A DNA stretch of 64,000 bases, taken from contig NC_007952.1 of assembly GCF_000013645.1 (NCBI RefSeq), positions 3,224,001 through 3,288,000 on the forward strand, in the 5' to 3' direction. Both the position numbers and the translations under genes were made by a program. The stretch is from Paraburkholderia xenovorans LB400 (GTDB taxonomy: Bacteria > Pseudomonadota > Gammaproteobacteria > Burkholderiales > Burkholderiaceae). The notes below the pieces were generated by a model, which did not search any database, had not been told where the DNA came from, and saw only the letters and a program-made list of their open reading frames with translations. Shown here piece by piece: positions 53,783 to 63,474 of this stretch (positions are counted from its first letter, which is position 1; each line of letters starts with the position of its first letter).

Positions 53783-55111
53783 ATGAGTGAAATGGCGAAG
53801 TTCGGAAGCCGTCGTCGTTTTCTGCAGTTGTCGGTCGGAGCCGGACTAGCGGCCACGGAATTGTTGAGAGGGCTACCGCAAGCATTCGCCGCGGATGCTG
53901 TCAACTTTTATGCATGGTCCGCCGGCGTTGACACGGTCAGGCGGCAGATCGCTGCGTTCACCGCGAAAACCGGGGTACCGGTGAACTACAACAACCTGCC
54001 GTTTGCGCAGTACCGTGAGGCAATGGTTACGAAATTTGTCGGCGCCGCGCCGGTCGACGCGCTGTGGGTCTCGGACGGCTGGCTACCCGAATGGGCGGAC
54101 GCTGGCTGGATAGCACCGATCGACGGTTTCCCAGAACTGATCAAGTACAACAGCGACGTGCAGGACTTCTGCGTTCAGTCCATGCGCTACAAGGATCGTC
54201 AATACGGGATGACCTACTACACCGACTACATGGCCTTCCTGTACGACGCGGACATGCTGGCAAAGGCGGGCATCCCGGCGCCCCCAGAAAGCTGGGACGA
54301 ACTCGTCGCCCAATCTCTGAAAATCAAGCAGGCTGGCCTGTCAACCTACCCGTTAATGCTGCCAATGGCGCGCGAGAGCTGGCTGATCGAATTCATGTCG
54401 TCGCTCGTGTTCTCCCATGGCGGCCGCTTTGTTGACGATAACAATCGCGTCGTGATGGACGATCCGAAACATGGCGCGGTGACTTCGCTGCAGTGGGTGG
54501 TCGACGCGGTCAACAAGCATCACATTGTGTCACCGGCATGCGTCGAAAGTGGCGAACTCAATGGCTTCAAGGCGGTAGCCTCGGGCAATCATGCGTTCGC
54601 GCTGCTGCCGCGTTACCGGATCCAGGCGCTGAATGATCCGCGTCAATCGCACGTGGCCGGCCGCATCAAGCAGGCGTTGATGCCGGCCGGCCCGAACGGG
54701 TCGCACGCGACGGTCGCATGGATGCGCATGCACGCCATGAGCGCCGCAACAGCGGCGAACAAGACGCGCGCGGCGAGTGCGGGCCGCCTGATCGAAGCGT
54801 TCGGCGGCAAATTCGATGGCCAGTATGCGTTCCAGAAAGCCGTATTCCTCGACACCGGCACCGCGTTCGGGGTGAAGTCGCTGTTTAGGGATCCGGAGAT
54901 CAAGGCCGCGTACGAGAAATACGGCGATTTTGCAATGTTCCAGCAGCAGCAGAATCTCGCGCGCAAAAAGGACGTGATCACGCGGTGGTTCGGAGATTGG
55001 GACGAAACCAACAGCACCGCGTGGCAGTCGGCTATTCTCGGTCAGGCGAGTGCTGCCGATGCGCTGAAGGCGTCGGCGAGCAAGTGGACCGGCCTGGGCA
55101 AGCAGGTGTGA
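53783..55111 (+). CDS. ABC transporter substrate-binding protein (sugar type, Tat signal)
   Basis: 442 residues from the ATG at 53783 (GGAGCG upstream). Twin-arginine signal: SRRRFLQLSVGAGLAATELL, cleavage after AFA, so it is exported folded. The mature protein is a family-1 extracellular solute-binding protein (VNFYAWSAGVDTVRRQIAAF, YGMTYYTDYMAFLYDADMLA, KAGIPAPPESWDEL). The ligand is not readable; this type binds sugars, glycerol phosphates or related polyols. It is the first gene of the operon, followed two bases later by the permease. Confidence 0.9.
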   Translation: MSEMAKFGSRRRFLQLSVGAGLAATELLRGLPQAFAADAVNFYAWSAGVDTVRRQIAAFTAKTGVPVNYNNLPFAQYREAMVTKFVGAAPVDALWVSDGWLPEWADAGWIAPIDGFPELIKYNSDVQDFCVQSMRYKDRQYGMTYYTDYMAFLYDADMLAKAGIPAPPESWDELVAQSLKIKQAGLSTYPLMLPMARESWLIEFMSSLVFSHGGRFVDDNNRVVMDDPKHGAVTSLQWVVDAVNKHHIVSPACVESGELNGFKAVASGNHAFALLPRYRIQALNDPRQSHVAGRIKQALMPAGPNGSHATVAWMRMHAMSAATAANKTRAASAGRLIEAFGGKFDGQYAFQKAVFLDTGTAFGVKSLFRDPEIKAAYEKYGDFAMFQQQQNLARKKDVITRWFGDWDETNSTAWQSAILGQASAADALKASASKWTGLGKQV

Positions 55112-55113
55112 CG

Positions 55114-56028
55114 ATGAGCACACCTGATCTATACAAGGGTTGGCTCGCCAGGCACTCCGTGCCGGCAGCGGACCAGCGCAGCGCGATGCTGCTGCTGCTT
55201 CCGATGTTTGTGGTGCTCTGCGTCGTTGCGGTGTTCCCAATTGTGTATTCGCTGTGGACAAGCCTGTTCGAGATCCATCTCACACGAATGAGCACCACGT
55301 TCGTTGGCTTCGGCAATTATCTGCAGATCTTTCGCGATCCGTCGTTCTGGGCCGCGGCACTTCGCACCGCGGTCTTCACGGTTGGATCGGTCGCCGCGAT
55401 CATGGTCATTGCGACGTTGATAGCCCTGCTGCTCAACACAGAGTTTCGTGGCCGGCGGGTCCTATCGACAGCGTTGCTGATTCCGTGGGCAATTCCATAT
55501 GTCGTCGACGGCCTGATGTGGAAGTGGATCTACGACTCTGGGTACGGCGCACTCAACGGTCTGCTACTGCAGCTCGGCCTGATTCAGCATTCAATGGTAT
55601 GGCTCGGCGACCCTCACAGGACCCTGGCGTTGATTGCAAATGCGTTCGTCTGGAAGGAAGTGCCACTCGCGACCATTCTGCTGCTTGTGACGCTGAAGTC
55701 GGTTTCGTCCGACCTCTATGCGGCAGCGCGCGTCGATGGCGCGACACTGTGGCGGCGCTTCGTGCATATAACGCTGCCGTCAATGCGTCCCGGTTTCATG
55801 CTGGTGATGATCTACGAAGCGATGATGGCAGTGCGGCACTTCGACCTGTTCTTCATTCTGACAGAAGGCGGCCCGGCCGACGCCTCGCATGTTGTCTCGT
55901 GGCACATCTATGTCGAAACCTTTCGCAAACTGTCGTTCGGCACTGGCGCGGCGGTCGCTTATCTGCTCGCCCTCGCGACCTTTGGCATGTCCTACGCGAT
56001 TATCCGTCTGCTCGGCAGGAGGCTTTGA
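55114..56028 (+). CDS. ABC sugar-type permease 1
   Basis: 304 residues from the ATG at 55114. Six membrane helices of the MalF/UgpA type, starting LLLLPMFVVLCVVAVFPIVY. The EAA loop contacting the ATPase is DLYAAARVDGATLWRRFVHI, TLP. The inner-membrane partner of the permease at 56032. It starts two bases after the binding-protein stop. Confidence 0.92.
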   Translation: MSTPDLYKGWLARHSVPAADQRSAMLLLLPMFVVLCVVAVFPIVYSLWTSLFEIHLTRMSTTFVGFGNYLQIFRDPSFWAAALRTAVFTVGSVAAIMVIATLIALLLNTEFRGRRVLSTALLIPWAIPYVVDGLMWKWIYDSGYGALNGLLLQLGLIQHSMVWLGDPHRTLALIANAFVWKEVPLATILLLVTLKSVSSDLYAAARVDGATLWRRFVHITLPSMRPGFMLVMIYEAMMAVRHFDLFFILTEGGPADASHVVSWHIYVETFRKLSFGTGAAVAYLLALATFGMSYAIIRLLGRRL

Positions 56029-56031
56029 ACG

Positions 56032-56913
56032 ATGACACACGCGTTACTTCTAAAGCGTGTCGGACTCTTCGTCGCGTCCGTCGTCGTACTCATCTATCTG
56101 CTCGCACCGGTAGCGTGGCTCGTTTCCTCGTCGCTGCAGCGTGAGGCCGACATCACCTCGATTCCACCACACTGGATTCCGCAGCCACCAACACTCGCGA
56201 ACTTTCGCGCCATCGTCGAAGCTGGGAGTGGCGCGTTACCAGCCGACGCGTCGTTCTTGCCTTCGACCGCACAGTACCTCCTGCCTGCGCTACGTAACAG
56301 CCTCGTCGTCGCAATCGTCGTCGTCATACTGAATCTCGCCGTCAGTGTACCCGCGGCTTATGCAATGGCGAAGATCCGGTTTATTGGGCGTGATCTTTCC
56401 GTCTATTTCATGCTTGCCACGCGAGTGATTCCCGATATTGCACTTGTCGTACCGTTCTTTCTGTTCGTGCGCAAGCTGGGGCTTCTCGACAACATCGGCG
56501 CCCTCATCATTACCTATCTTGCAATCACAGTGCCTTTCAGCGTTTTCATGCTGCTCGGCTATTTCGAGGGTTTGCCTGACGAATTGGACAAAGCTGCGCG
56601 CGTCGACGGATGCTCACGCTTCGAGGCGATGATCAAGGTATTCCTGCCGCTCGCGCTTCCGTCGCTCGTCGCTGTAATCCTGTTCACATTTCTCACGAGC
56701 TGGAACGAATTCCTGTTTGCACTGATGTTCACGCAGACCGCGGCATCGCAGACCGTGCCAATCATCGTTGCCTCGTTCACATCAGATTTCACGACCAGTT
56801 TTTCGTTCATCAACGCCGCTGGCGTCGTCGCGATCGTCCCGCCGGTGATCATTGCAGTCGTGTTCGAGCGCTATATCGTTTCCGGCCTTACCGCTGGCGC
56901 AGTCAAGGGTTAA
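56032..56913 (+). CDS. ABC sugar-type permease 2
   Basis: 293 residues, MalG/UgpE type. Signature LLAPVAWLVSSSLQ at the start, a large periplasmic loop, and the EAA motif ELDKAARVDGCSRFEAMIKV, FLPLALP. It starts three bases after permease 1 and pairs with it to form the channel. Ten bases separate it from the ATPase. Confidence 0.92.
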   Translation: MTHALLLKRVGLFVASVVVLIYLLAPVAWLVSSSLQREADITSIPPHWIPQPPTLANFRAIVEAGSGALPADASFLPSTAQYLLPALRNSLVVAIVVVILNLAVSVPAAYAMAKIRFIGRDLSVYFMLATRVIPDIALVVPFFLFVRKLGLLDNIGALIITYLAITVPFSVFMLLGYFEGLPDELDKAARVDGCSRFEAMIKVFLPLALPSLVAVILFTFLTSWNEFLFALMFTQTAASQTVPIIVASFTSDFTTSFSFINAAGVVAIVPPVIIAVVFERYIVSGLTAGAVKG

Positions 56914-56923
56914 GGATCAAAAA

Positions 56924-58021
56924 ATGGCAAAAATCGAATTCCATAATGTCGGAAAGCGTTACATAAACGGGCACGTCGCACTTGAAAACCTGAGCCTGCA
57001 GATCCGCGACAAGGAGTTCCTTGTGTTGCTGGGACCTTCTGGTTGTGGGAAGTCCACGACCCTGAACATGATCGCCGGGCTTGAGGAGGTCACCGACGGT
57101 AGCCTGCGCTTTGACGACGTCGAGGTCAATAGCGTGCCAGCCCATAAGCGGGACGTGGCGATGGTGTTCCAGAGCTACGCGCTCTATCCGCACAAGAACG
57201 TCTACGAAAATATCGCCTTCGGTCTGCGGATGCGCAGACACCCACAAGCGGAAATCGACTCACGCGTACGCGCAGCCGCCCGTTCGCTTGATATCGAGCA
57301 TCTGCTTGAGCGGCGCCCCGGCCAGCTTTCTGGCGGACAGCGTCAGCGGGTAGCGCTCGGGAGGGCGATGGTGCGCCAGCCCGCCGCGTTCCTGATGGAC
57401 GAGCCGCTGTCGAACCTGGACGCGGCGCTGCGCGTGTCAATGCGTGCGAGCATCAAGGCGCTACACCAGTCCATGCAGACGACGTTTGTCTACGTAACAC
57501 ACGACCAGGCCGAGGCGCTGACACTCGCCGACCGGATCGTTGTAATGCGTGACGGGGTCGTGCAGCAGATCGGCTCCCCGGATGATATCTACGAGCGACC
57601 AGCAAACAAGTTTGTCGCGAATTTTCTCGGTAGCCCGCCGATCAACTTCATCGATGGCGTTCTTCAGGACGACGGTAACGGCTTGCGCTTCCGGCGCGGC
57701 GACCTGTCACTCGCGTTGGATGACTCGACGCGACGCCGACTCTCGGGCCGTGCGGGACAGAGCGTATCTCTCGGCATTCGCGCCGAGGACGTCACTGAAG
57801 ATGCGGAGGATGTCGAGTGTCGTCTCGTCGGGCAGATCACGGCACTGCTCCCGGCGGGCTCCGATCAGTTCATCTGCGTGCAGGGGGAAGGACAGCCAAT
57901 GTTCTTCCGTGTCGGTAAGGAGCGCTCGCTGCGGATCGGCGAGCGCATCTCGATCACGGTCAATCGCGCACGCATGCATGTGTTCGATCAGGCCGAAGGC
58001 ACTAACCTTAAGCTTGTATAA
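56924..58021 (+). CDS. ABC transporter ATPase (MalK/UgpC type)
   Basis: 365 residues from the ATG at 56924. Walker A GPSGCGKSTT, Q-loop VFQSYALYPHKNVYENIAFG, signature LSGGQRQRVALGRA, Walker B AAFLMDEPLSNLDA and switch His YVTHDQAEAL. A C-terminal TOBE-like regulatory domain follows (about 245-365). It energises the two permeases. The longer frame upstream overlaps the permease gene and is rejected. Confidence 0.94.
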   Translation: MAKIEFHNVGKRYINGHVALENLSLQIRDKEFLVLLGPSGCGKSTTLNMIAGLEEVTDGSLRFDDVEVNSVPAHKRDVAMVFQSYALYPHKNVYENIAFGLRMRRHPQAEIDSRVRAAARSLDIEHLLERRPGQLSGGQRQRVALGRAMVRQPAAFLMDEPLSNLDAALRVSMRASIKALHQSMQTTFVYVTHDQAEALTLADRIVVMRDGVVQQIGSPDDIYERPANKFVANFLGSPPINFIDGVLQDDGNGLRFRRGDLSLALDDSTRRRLSGRAGQSVSLGIRAEDVTEDAEDVECRLVGQITALLPAGSDQFICVQGEGQPMFFRVGKERSLRIGERISITVNRARMHVFDQAEGTNLKLV

Positions 58022-58024
58022 CAG

Positions 58025-58885
58025 ATGAAACCCGCGGCATTCTCCTACCACAGGCCGACGTCAATCGACGCCGTCGTCGAGCTGCTCGACCGCTACGGCT
58101 TCGATGCAAAGGTCATAGCGGGCGGGCAATCGCTTGCTCCCATGATGAACATGCGCTTCGCGCAGCCGACCCAACTGATCGACCTGAACGCAGTCCCGAA
58201 TCTGACTGGTATTGAACGTCGAGGCGACAGGCTCGTCGTCGGTGCGTTGACGCGGCACCACGATGTGGCTGAAAGCGCTTTGGTGCACGAGGCGTGTCCC
58301 CTACTCGCTGCAGCAGCCGCGACGGTCGGACATTATGCGATTCGCCAGCGCGGCACGCTCGGCGGCAGCCTCGCGCACGCAGATCCTGCCGCCCAGTTGC
58401 CGCTCGCTGCAGTGACCCTCGGCGCGCGCATTCAGGCAATCGGCCCGCGTGGCACCCGGGAGATCGCTGCAGGCGAGTTTGCGCTCGGCACCATGACGAC
58501 AGCACTCGAACCCGATGAAATTGTCGCGGCTGTCCATTTCCCGTGCCGCAGTCCCGCCGAAGCACACGGCTTCGAGCTGTTCAGCCGGCGGCACGGTGAC
58601 TTCGCGATCGCGTCGTGCGCGATCACCGCGACGATCGTCCACGGCCAGTTCTCGGCGCTCCGCATTGGTATTGGCGGCGTCAGCGATGTTCCCGTCTCGC
58701 TCGAATTCCTCGCTGAGTCGTTCGTCGGGGAGACTGTGAGCGACGCCACGTGCGTAGGCATTGCGCAACGTGCTGCCGCGACAGTGGAGCCGGTTGATGA
58801 CTCTCGCATCAGCGCCGCCTACCGTCGCGAGCTGGTCGAGGCGCTGTGCAGGCGCGTGCTTGCCCGTGTGTGCAACTTGCGATAG
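58025..58885 (+). CDS. Molybdenum hydroxylase FAD-binding subunit (CoxM type)
   Basis: 286 residues. FAD-binding motifs of the medium subunit: AKVIAGGQSLAPMMNMRFAQ and ATVGHYAIRQRGTLGGSLAH, ADPAAQLPLA. It passes electrons from the [2Fe-2S] subunit to the acceptor via FAD. The ATG at 58025 lies four bases after the ATPase stop, so the transporter and the enzyme are in one operon. Confidence 0.92.
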   Translation: MKPAAFSYHRPTSIDAVVELLDRYGFDAKVIAGGQSLAPMMNMRFAQPTQLIDLNAVPNLTGIERRGDRLVVGALTRHHDVAESALVHEACPLLAAAAATVGHYAIRQRGTLGGSLAHADPAAQLPLAAVTLGARIQAIGPRGTREIAAGEFALGTMTTALEPDEIVAAVHFPCRSPAEAHGFELFSRRHGDFAIASCAITATIVHGQFSALRIGIGGVSDVPVSLEFLAESFVGETVSDATCVGIAQRAAATVEPVDDSRISAAYRRELVEALCRRVLARVCNLR

Positions 58886-58897
58886 GCATCGGAATTC

Positions 58898-59401
58898 ATG
58901 GAAGCGAAAACCTTGGAAAAGACATCGATTCAGCTGGACGTCAATGGTGTCTCGTATCAGATGACGTGCGAGCCGCGCAAGCTGTTGTCCGACGCGCTGC
59001 GAGAGGACTGCGGGCTGACCGGCACCCATGTCGGGTGCGAGCACGGTGTGTGTGGTGCCTGCACAGTGCAGCTCGGTGGCCGCGCAGTCCGCTCATGTCT
59101 TACCTATGCAGTCCAGGCCGAGGGCGCCGAGCTCCGCACCGTCGAAGCGCTATCACCCGATGGTCGTCTGTCGATTCTGCAGGAGGCGATGCACGAATGC
59201 CACGGGCTGCAGTGCGGTTTCTGCACGCCTGGCATTCTCATGACGTTTGATGCGTACTTACGCGACCATCCCCGCCCGACTGAGGCAGAGATTCGCGACG
59301 CGTTGTCGGGCAACCTCTGTCGCTGCACGGGATACCAAAACATCGTGCGCGCGCTACGTCTCGCGGCCGAACGACTGTGTGCGGAGAGCGACAATGTCTG
59401 A
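58898..59401 (+). CDS. Molybdenum hydroxylase [2Fe-2S] subunit (CoxS type)
   Basis: 167 residues. The N-terminal plant-type ferredoxin cluster is HVGCEHGVCGACTVQLGG with a following Cys in VRSCLTYAVQ. The C-terminal helical cluster is LQCGFCTPGILMTFDAYL, LSGNLCRCTGYQNIVRAL. All eight cysteines are present. Electrons flow from the Mo centre through it to the FAD subunit. Its stop overlaps the next start by eight bases. Confidence 0.93.
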   Translation: MEAKTLEKTSIQLDVNGVSYQMTCEPRKLLSDALREDCGLTGTHVGCEHGVCGACTVQLGGRAVRSCLTYAVQAEGAELRTVEALSPDGRLSILQEAMHECHGLQCGFCTPGILMTFDAYLRDHPRPTEAEIRDALSGNLCRCTGYQNIVRALRLAAERLCAESDNV

Positions 59402-61742
59402 AGATTTCCGCTATCTGAACAAGCCGGTACGTCGTACTGAGGACTATCGACTGTTGACAGGCTACGGCCGCTACATCGACGACATCGAACTGTCCGGCGC
59501 GCTACATGCATGTTTTGTACGCTCTCCGCATGCCCATGCGCGGATCATGGCCATCAACTCCGCGGACGCGCGCGCGATGCCCGGCGTTGCAGCAATCGTT
59601 ACCGGTCGGGACCTCTTGCAGTGGACGAACCCGCTGCATATGGCGCCGCCGATAGAGGGACTGTTGCCGGTCGAGATTGAGACGATGCCCACCGATACAG
59701 TCCGCTTCCAGGGTGACATCGTCGCGTGTGTCGTCGCGGTCGACCGGTACCTCGCTGAGGATGCGGCGGAGCGCGTGCTGGTCGAATATGAGGCGCTTCC
59801 GGCCGTCACAGACATGTGGCAGTCGCTCGAACCCGACGCCCCGCAGGTGGACCCAATGGTACCGGGCAACCGTGTTTCTCATCAGACCTTCACCCACGGC
59901 AATCCGGACGCAGTAAGCGCACGCGCGTACCGAGTGGTAGAGGCCACATTCAATCAGCAACGCCAGACTCATGTGCCGATCGAGACACGCGGCTGTGCAG
60001 CACAATGGGACGTAGGCCGTCAGCATCTGACGTTCCATATCGGCACCCAGATTCCGCATCCGCTGAGAACCAATCTGGCCGGCCGGCTCGGTTTGAGCGA
60101 GTCTCAGGTCACCGTGGTCTCGCCCGACGTGGGCGGCTCGTTCGGCCAGAAGATCGCGCTTTATCGGGAAGAGCTCGTCGTCGCGGCGCTCGCTCGGCAG
60201 TTGCGCCGTCCAGTGCGCTGGCGCGAAGACCGCCTTGAGAACCTGAGCGCGGCCGCCAATTCGCGCGAAGACTTTTGCCGCACGCGCGCTGCCGTCGACA
60301 AATACGGAACGCTACTTGCACTGACCCTGGAGATGCGCGAGGATTTTGGCGCGTACTGCTTCTTTCCGGCGAACTACCTCGCGCGTGTCGTGGCGATGGT
60401 ATTAAGCGGACCGTACCGGCTCGATCATTACGCATTCGACGTTCAGATCGTGCTCAGCAACAAGTGCGGAAATGCGCCAATGCGCGCACCGATGTCTATC
60501 ACTAGCTGGGTAATGGAAGGTACGCTCGAAGCCGTTGCGCGCGAGCTGCGCCTCGATCCGGTCGAGGTGCGCCGCCGCAATATGCTGCGCGCCGACGAAC
60601 TGCCTTACACGACGCCGACGGGTGAGGTAATCGCCGACGTCACACCTGTTGAGACCTTCGAAGGTGTGCTTGCCGCTATCGACTACGCAGACTTTCGCGC
60701 GCGTCAGCGCGAGGCGCTCGCGCACGGCCGTCATCTTGGACTGGGTCTGTGCAACGTTGTAGAGCCGACCACGTACGGTTCGCGCTTCTACAAGGCTGCG
60801 GGCATTCCGGGTTCGGGTCACGAAGCGTGCTGGATCCGTATCGAGCCAACCGGAATCGTCAACGCGTCCGTCGGCCTCGGTCCGACCGGACAAGGCTATG
60901 AAACCGCGATGGCCAATGCGGTGGCAGAAGGCCTCGGTGTCGCTCCGTCACGCGTTCGAGTCCTGTTGGGCAACACGGATATCGCGCCATACGGCATGGG
61001 TACCCGCGGCGCACGCAGCGCCACTGCCGGGGGCGGCGCGTTGTATCTGTGCGCGCGCGATGCGCGCGACAAGGTGCTCGCAATCGCTGCGGCACGGCTC
61101 TGTGTGCCTTCCGATACCGTGCGTCTCATCGATGGTTGCGTCGAACGGCGCGAGGGTGATGGATGGTTCGACGCCGGTGTCGATCTTAACGACGTCGCAC
61201 GCCAGGCTTATATGGACCCGACTTCACTGCCACCGGGCCTCCTGCCCGGTCTGGAGTTTCATCGAACCTACGATCCGCCGGCTATGACCTATTCGAATTC
61301 CGCGCACGCGTGCGAAATCGAGCTCGATGTTGCAACCGGCGCGATCCAGATTCTTCGCTACGTGATTGCCGAAGACTGCGGGACGCTCCTGAATCCGACC
61401 GTCGTCGAGGGGCAGCAACATGGCGCAATTGTGATGGGTCTGTCGGGGGCACTGTTCGAGGAGGTCATCTACGACGAGGCGGGCCAGATCACCACAGGCT
61501 CCCTCGCTGACTACATGATCGCGACCGCGCCCGAGTTGCCGCATCTCGAGCTCATTCCGATGCATACACCGAACCGCACGACGGCAGCCGGCATAAAAGG
61601 CATGGCCGAGGGTGGCGTCATGGGCGCGCTTGGTGCAATTACCAACGCACTCAACGACGCACTCTCACCGTGGGGCGTCGTGGCCGAGCGTCATCCCCTT
61701 ACACCGATGATGGTGCGCGATTTGTTGCGCGACAAACCCTGA
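59394..61742 (+). CDS. Molybdenum hydroxylase catalytic (molybdopterin) subunit
   Basis: 782 residues from the ATG at 59394 (the longer frame overlaps the small subunit). The xanthine dehydrogenase family large subunit: GYGRYIDDIELSGALHACFV, SPDVGGSFGQKIALYREELV, and the active-site Glu region AAGIKGMAEGGVMGALGAIT. The CO-dehydrogenase loop with CSFR is absent; the corresponding region reads GNAPMRAPMSITSWVMEG, so it is not a form I CO dehydrogenase and the substrate is unknown. An unusual Pro-Met-rich loop replaces the common YRGAGRPE. It needs Mo-cofactor loading; the only XdhC gene in the window is broken. Confidence 0.92.
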   Translation: MSEDFRYLNKPVRRTEDYRLLTGYGRYIDDIELSGALHACFVRSPHAHARIMAINSADARAMPGVAAIVTGRDLLQWTNPLHMAPPIEGLLPVEIETMPTDTVRFQGDIVACVVAVDRYLAEDAAERVLVEYEALPAVTDMWQSLEPDAPQVDPMVPGNRVSHQTFTHGNPDAVSARAYRVVEATFNQQRQTHVPIETRGCAAQWDVGRQHLTFHIGTQIPHPLRTNLAGRLGLSESQVTVVSPDVGGSFGQKIALYREELVVAALARQLRRPVRWREDRLENLSAAANSREDFCRTRAAVDKYGTLLALTLEMREDFGAYCFFPANYLARVVAMVLSGPYRLDHYAFDVQIVLSNKCGNAPMRAPMSITSWVMEGTLEAVARELRLDPVEVRRRNMLRADELPYTTPTGEVIADVTPVETFEGVLAAIDYADFRARQREALAHGRHLGLGLCNVVEPTTYGSRFYKAAGIPGSGHEACWIRIEPTGIVNASVGLGPTGQGYETAMANAVAEGLGVAPSRVRVLLGNTDIAPYGMGTRGARSATAGGGALYLCARDARDKVLAIAAARLCVPSDTVRLIDGCVERREGDGWFDAGVDLNDVARQAYMDPTSLPPGLLPGLEFHRTYDPPAMTYSNSAHACEIELDVATGAIQILRYVIAEDCGTLLNPTVVEGQQHGAIVMGLSGALFEEVIYDEAGQITTGSLADYMIATAPELPHLELIPMHTPNRTTAAGIKGMAEGGVMGALGAITNALNDALSPWGVVAERHPLTPMMVRDLLRDKP

Positions 61743-61757
61743 AGGACAAAATGCAGA

Positions 61758-62660
61758 ATGAACCACTCTGAAAACAAGGCGAAGGTCGGCTTCATCGGTC
61801 TCGGGATCATGGGCGGCGCGATGGCGACCCGTGTCGCGGCGGCGGACTACCCGCTGCATGTGTACAACCGCAGCCGCGCAAAAGCGCAGTCGCTCGTCGA
61901 TGCTGGTGCCACGTGGCACGACACGCCGGCCTCACTCGCGGCTGTGGCCGACGTCATCATCAGCATAGTCGGCACGCCAACGGATGTGCGAGATCTGTAC
62001 CTTGGCAATGCTGGTTTGCTAGCCAACGCGCGGCCGGCTGCCGTGCTGATCGACATGACCACGTCTAGCCCTGCGCTCGCCCAGCAACTCGCGAGGGACG
62101 CGCAGGCGAGAAGCATCGATATGCTCGACGCTCCGGTGTCAGGCGGCGAAATCGGGGCTCGCGAAGGACGGCTGTCGATCATGGTTGGTGGGTCCGCCGA
62201 AGCACTCGCACGCGTCGAAGCCATCCTGCACTGCATGGGCACCAACGTGGTACTGCAAGGCGGTCCTGGCGCGGGCCAGCATACCAAGCTCTGCAACCAG
62301 ATTGTTATCGCTTCTACGATGCTGGGGGTCGCGGAAGGTCTGTCGTATGCGCGTAACGCTGGTCTCGACGTACAGACGGTCCTGTCGTCGATCGGCAGCG
62401 GCGCGGCGAGCGGCTTCCTGCTCAACAATCTTGGGCCGAAGATGGCAAACGGGGACTTCGCACCAGGGTTCATGATCGAGCATTTCGTCAAGGATATGGC
62501 GCTCGCTTACGAAGAGGCACTCGCAATGGGCCACGAGCTGCCGGGTCTTCAACTCGCGCAGCGCCTGTACCAACAGCTCGTGGAGACCGGCTTCGCGCGC
62601 GCCGGCACGCAGGCACTTGTCAACGCGTACGCATGGGGGAAAACGGATGAAAATCACTGA
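61758..62660 (+). CDS. Beta-hydroxyacid dehydrogenase (HIBADH/tartronate semialdehyde reductase type)
   Basis: 300 residues. Rossmann GFIGLGIMGGAMATRVAAAD, substrate motif LDAPVSGGEIGAREGRLSIM, catalytic Lys in AGQHTKLCNQIVIASTMLGV, and the C-terminal helical domain with FVKDMALAYEEA. The enzyme converts a beta-hydroxy acid and its semialdehyde using NAD(P)H. In this operon it may handle a product of the molybdenum hydroxylase; 2-hydroxy-3-oxopropionate is one possibility but unproven. It overlaps the CoxG-like gene by 14 bases. Confidence 0.9.
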   Translation: MNHSENKAKVGFIGLGIMGGAMATRVAAADYPLHVYNRSRAKAQSLVDAGATWHDTPASLAAVADVIISIVGTPTDVRDLYLGNAGLLANARPAAVLIDMTTSSPALAQQLARDAQARSIDMLDAPVSGGEIGAREGRLSIMVGGSAEALARVEAILHCMGTNVVLQGGPGAGQHTKLCNQIVIASTMLGVAEGLSYARNAGLDVQTVLSSIGSGAASGFLLNNLGPKMANGDFAPGFMIEHFVKDMALAYEEALAMGHELPGLQLAQRLYQQLVETGFARAGTQALVNAYAWGKTDENH

Positions 62661-63387
62661 CCATTACACATTGCCCGCAATTCCCGAGGTTGTCTGGGTG
62701 GCGTTAAACGACCCTGATGTCCTCAAAGAATGCTTACCCGGTTGCCGGGCGCTTGAACGCATCGATGAATATCACTTCCAGTCGACTATCCAGGTCCGCG
62801 TGGGGCCCGCGTCCGCGACGTTTCGCAGCGAGGTCGAACTGTCGGACCTCGAACCACCGAATCGCTACACGATCGTAGGGCAGGGTAACGCGGGGGGCGC
62901 AGGCTTCGCGAAGGTCGTCGCCCGGGTTGGGCTAGTGGCCGTCGAGACTGGCACGGTCCTCACGTATGACGCCGATGTCGAGATTGGCGGCAAGCTGATG
63001 AGTGTCGGCGCGCGGTTGATCCAGTCGGCCTCGATAAAGAATATTGAAGCGTTTTTTGGTGCCTTTCAGTCACACGTCGAGCGCATTGCCGCGGCGGGGG
63101 ACACGTCGGCCGGGAACACGCCCGTGACGGCTGTCAGCGGCAGCGAACTTACTGAAGACTTCGCGGACACCGGAGCGCCCAGGCCCGAGACGATAAACGG
63201 AGCGCCCCGAGTGGCCAGCTTACCTCGCGCGGGAAGCGAGCAACGTACGCAGCCGTTGCGCTCCGTTCGTGAGTCAGCTTCGCAGTCCGCATCGTCGGGT
63301 ACCGTGCGCTGGCCAGTATGGATTATCGCGGCGCTTTCTGGCGCCACTGGGGTAGTCGTCGGATTGCTCGCTGCGCATGTCGTCTGA
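62647..63387 (+). CDS. CoxG-like SRPBCC protein with C-terminal membrane anchor
   Basis: 246 residues from the ATG at 62647. The START-like domain (residues 1-150) matches CO dehydrogenase subunit G: ALNDPDVLKECLPGCRALER, RVGPASATFRSEVELSDLEP, YDADVEIGGKLMSVGARLIQ. A disordered linker and one C-terminal membrane helix (VWIIAALSGATGVVVGLLAA) follow. CoxG anchors the molybdenum enzyme to the inner membrane. Its presence fits the Mo hydroxylase just upstream. Confidence 0.9.
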   Translation: MKITDHYTLPAIPEVVWVALNDPDVLKECLPGCRALERIDEYHFQSTIQVRVGPASATFRSEVELSDLEPPNRYTIVGQGNAGGAGFAKVVARVGLVAVETGTVLTYDADVEIGGKLMSVGARLIQSASIKNIEAFFGAFQSHVERIAAAGDTSAGNTPVTAVSGSELTEDFADTGAPRPETINGAPRVASLPRAGSEQRTQPLRSVRESASQSASSGTVRWPVWIIAALSGATGVVVGLLAAHVV

Positions 63388-63474
63388 GTCTGGACGAGCA
63401 GTCATGCAGACGTTGTTGGTGTAGTCCGGAGTTTCGCAGAGTTTCGGGTCATTCAATTACGATAGGGGTGTATT

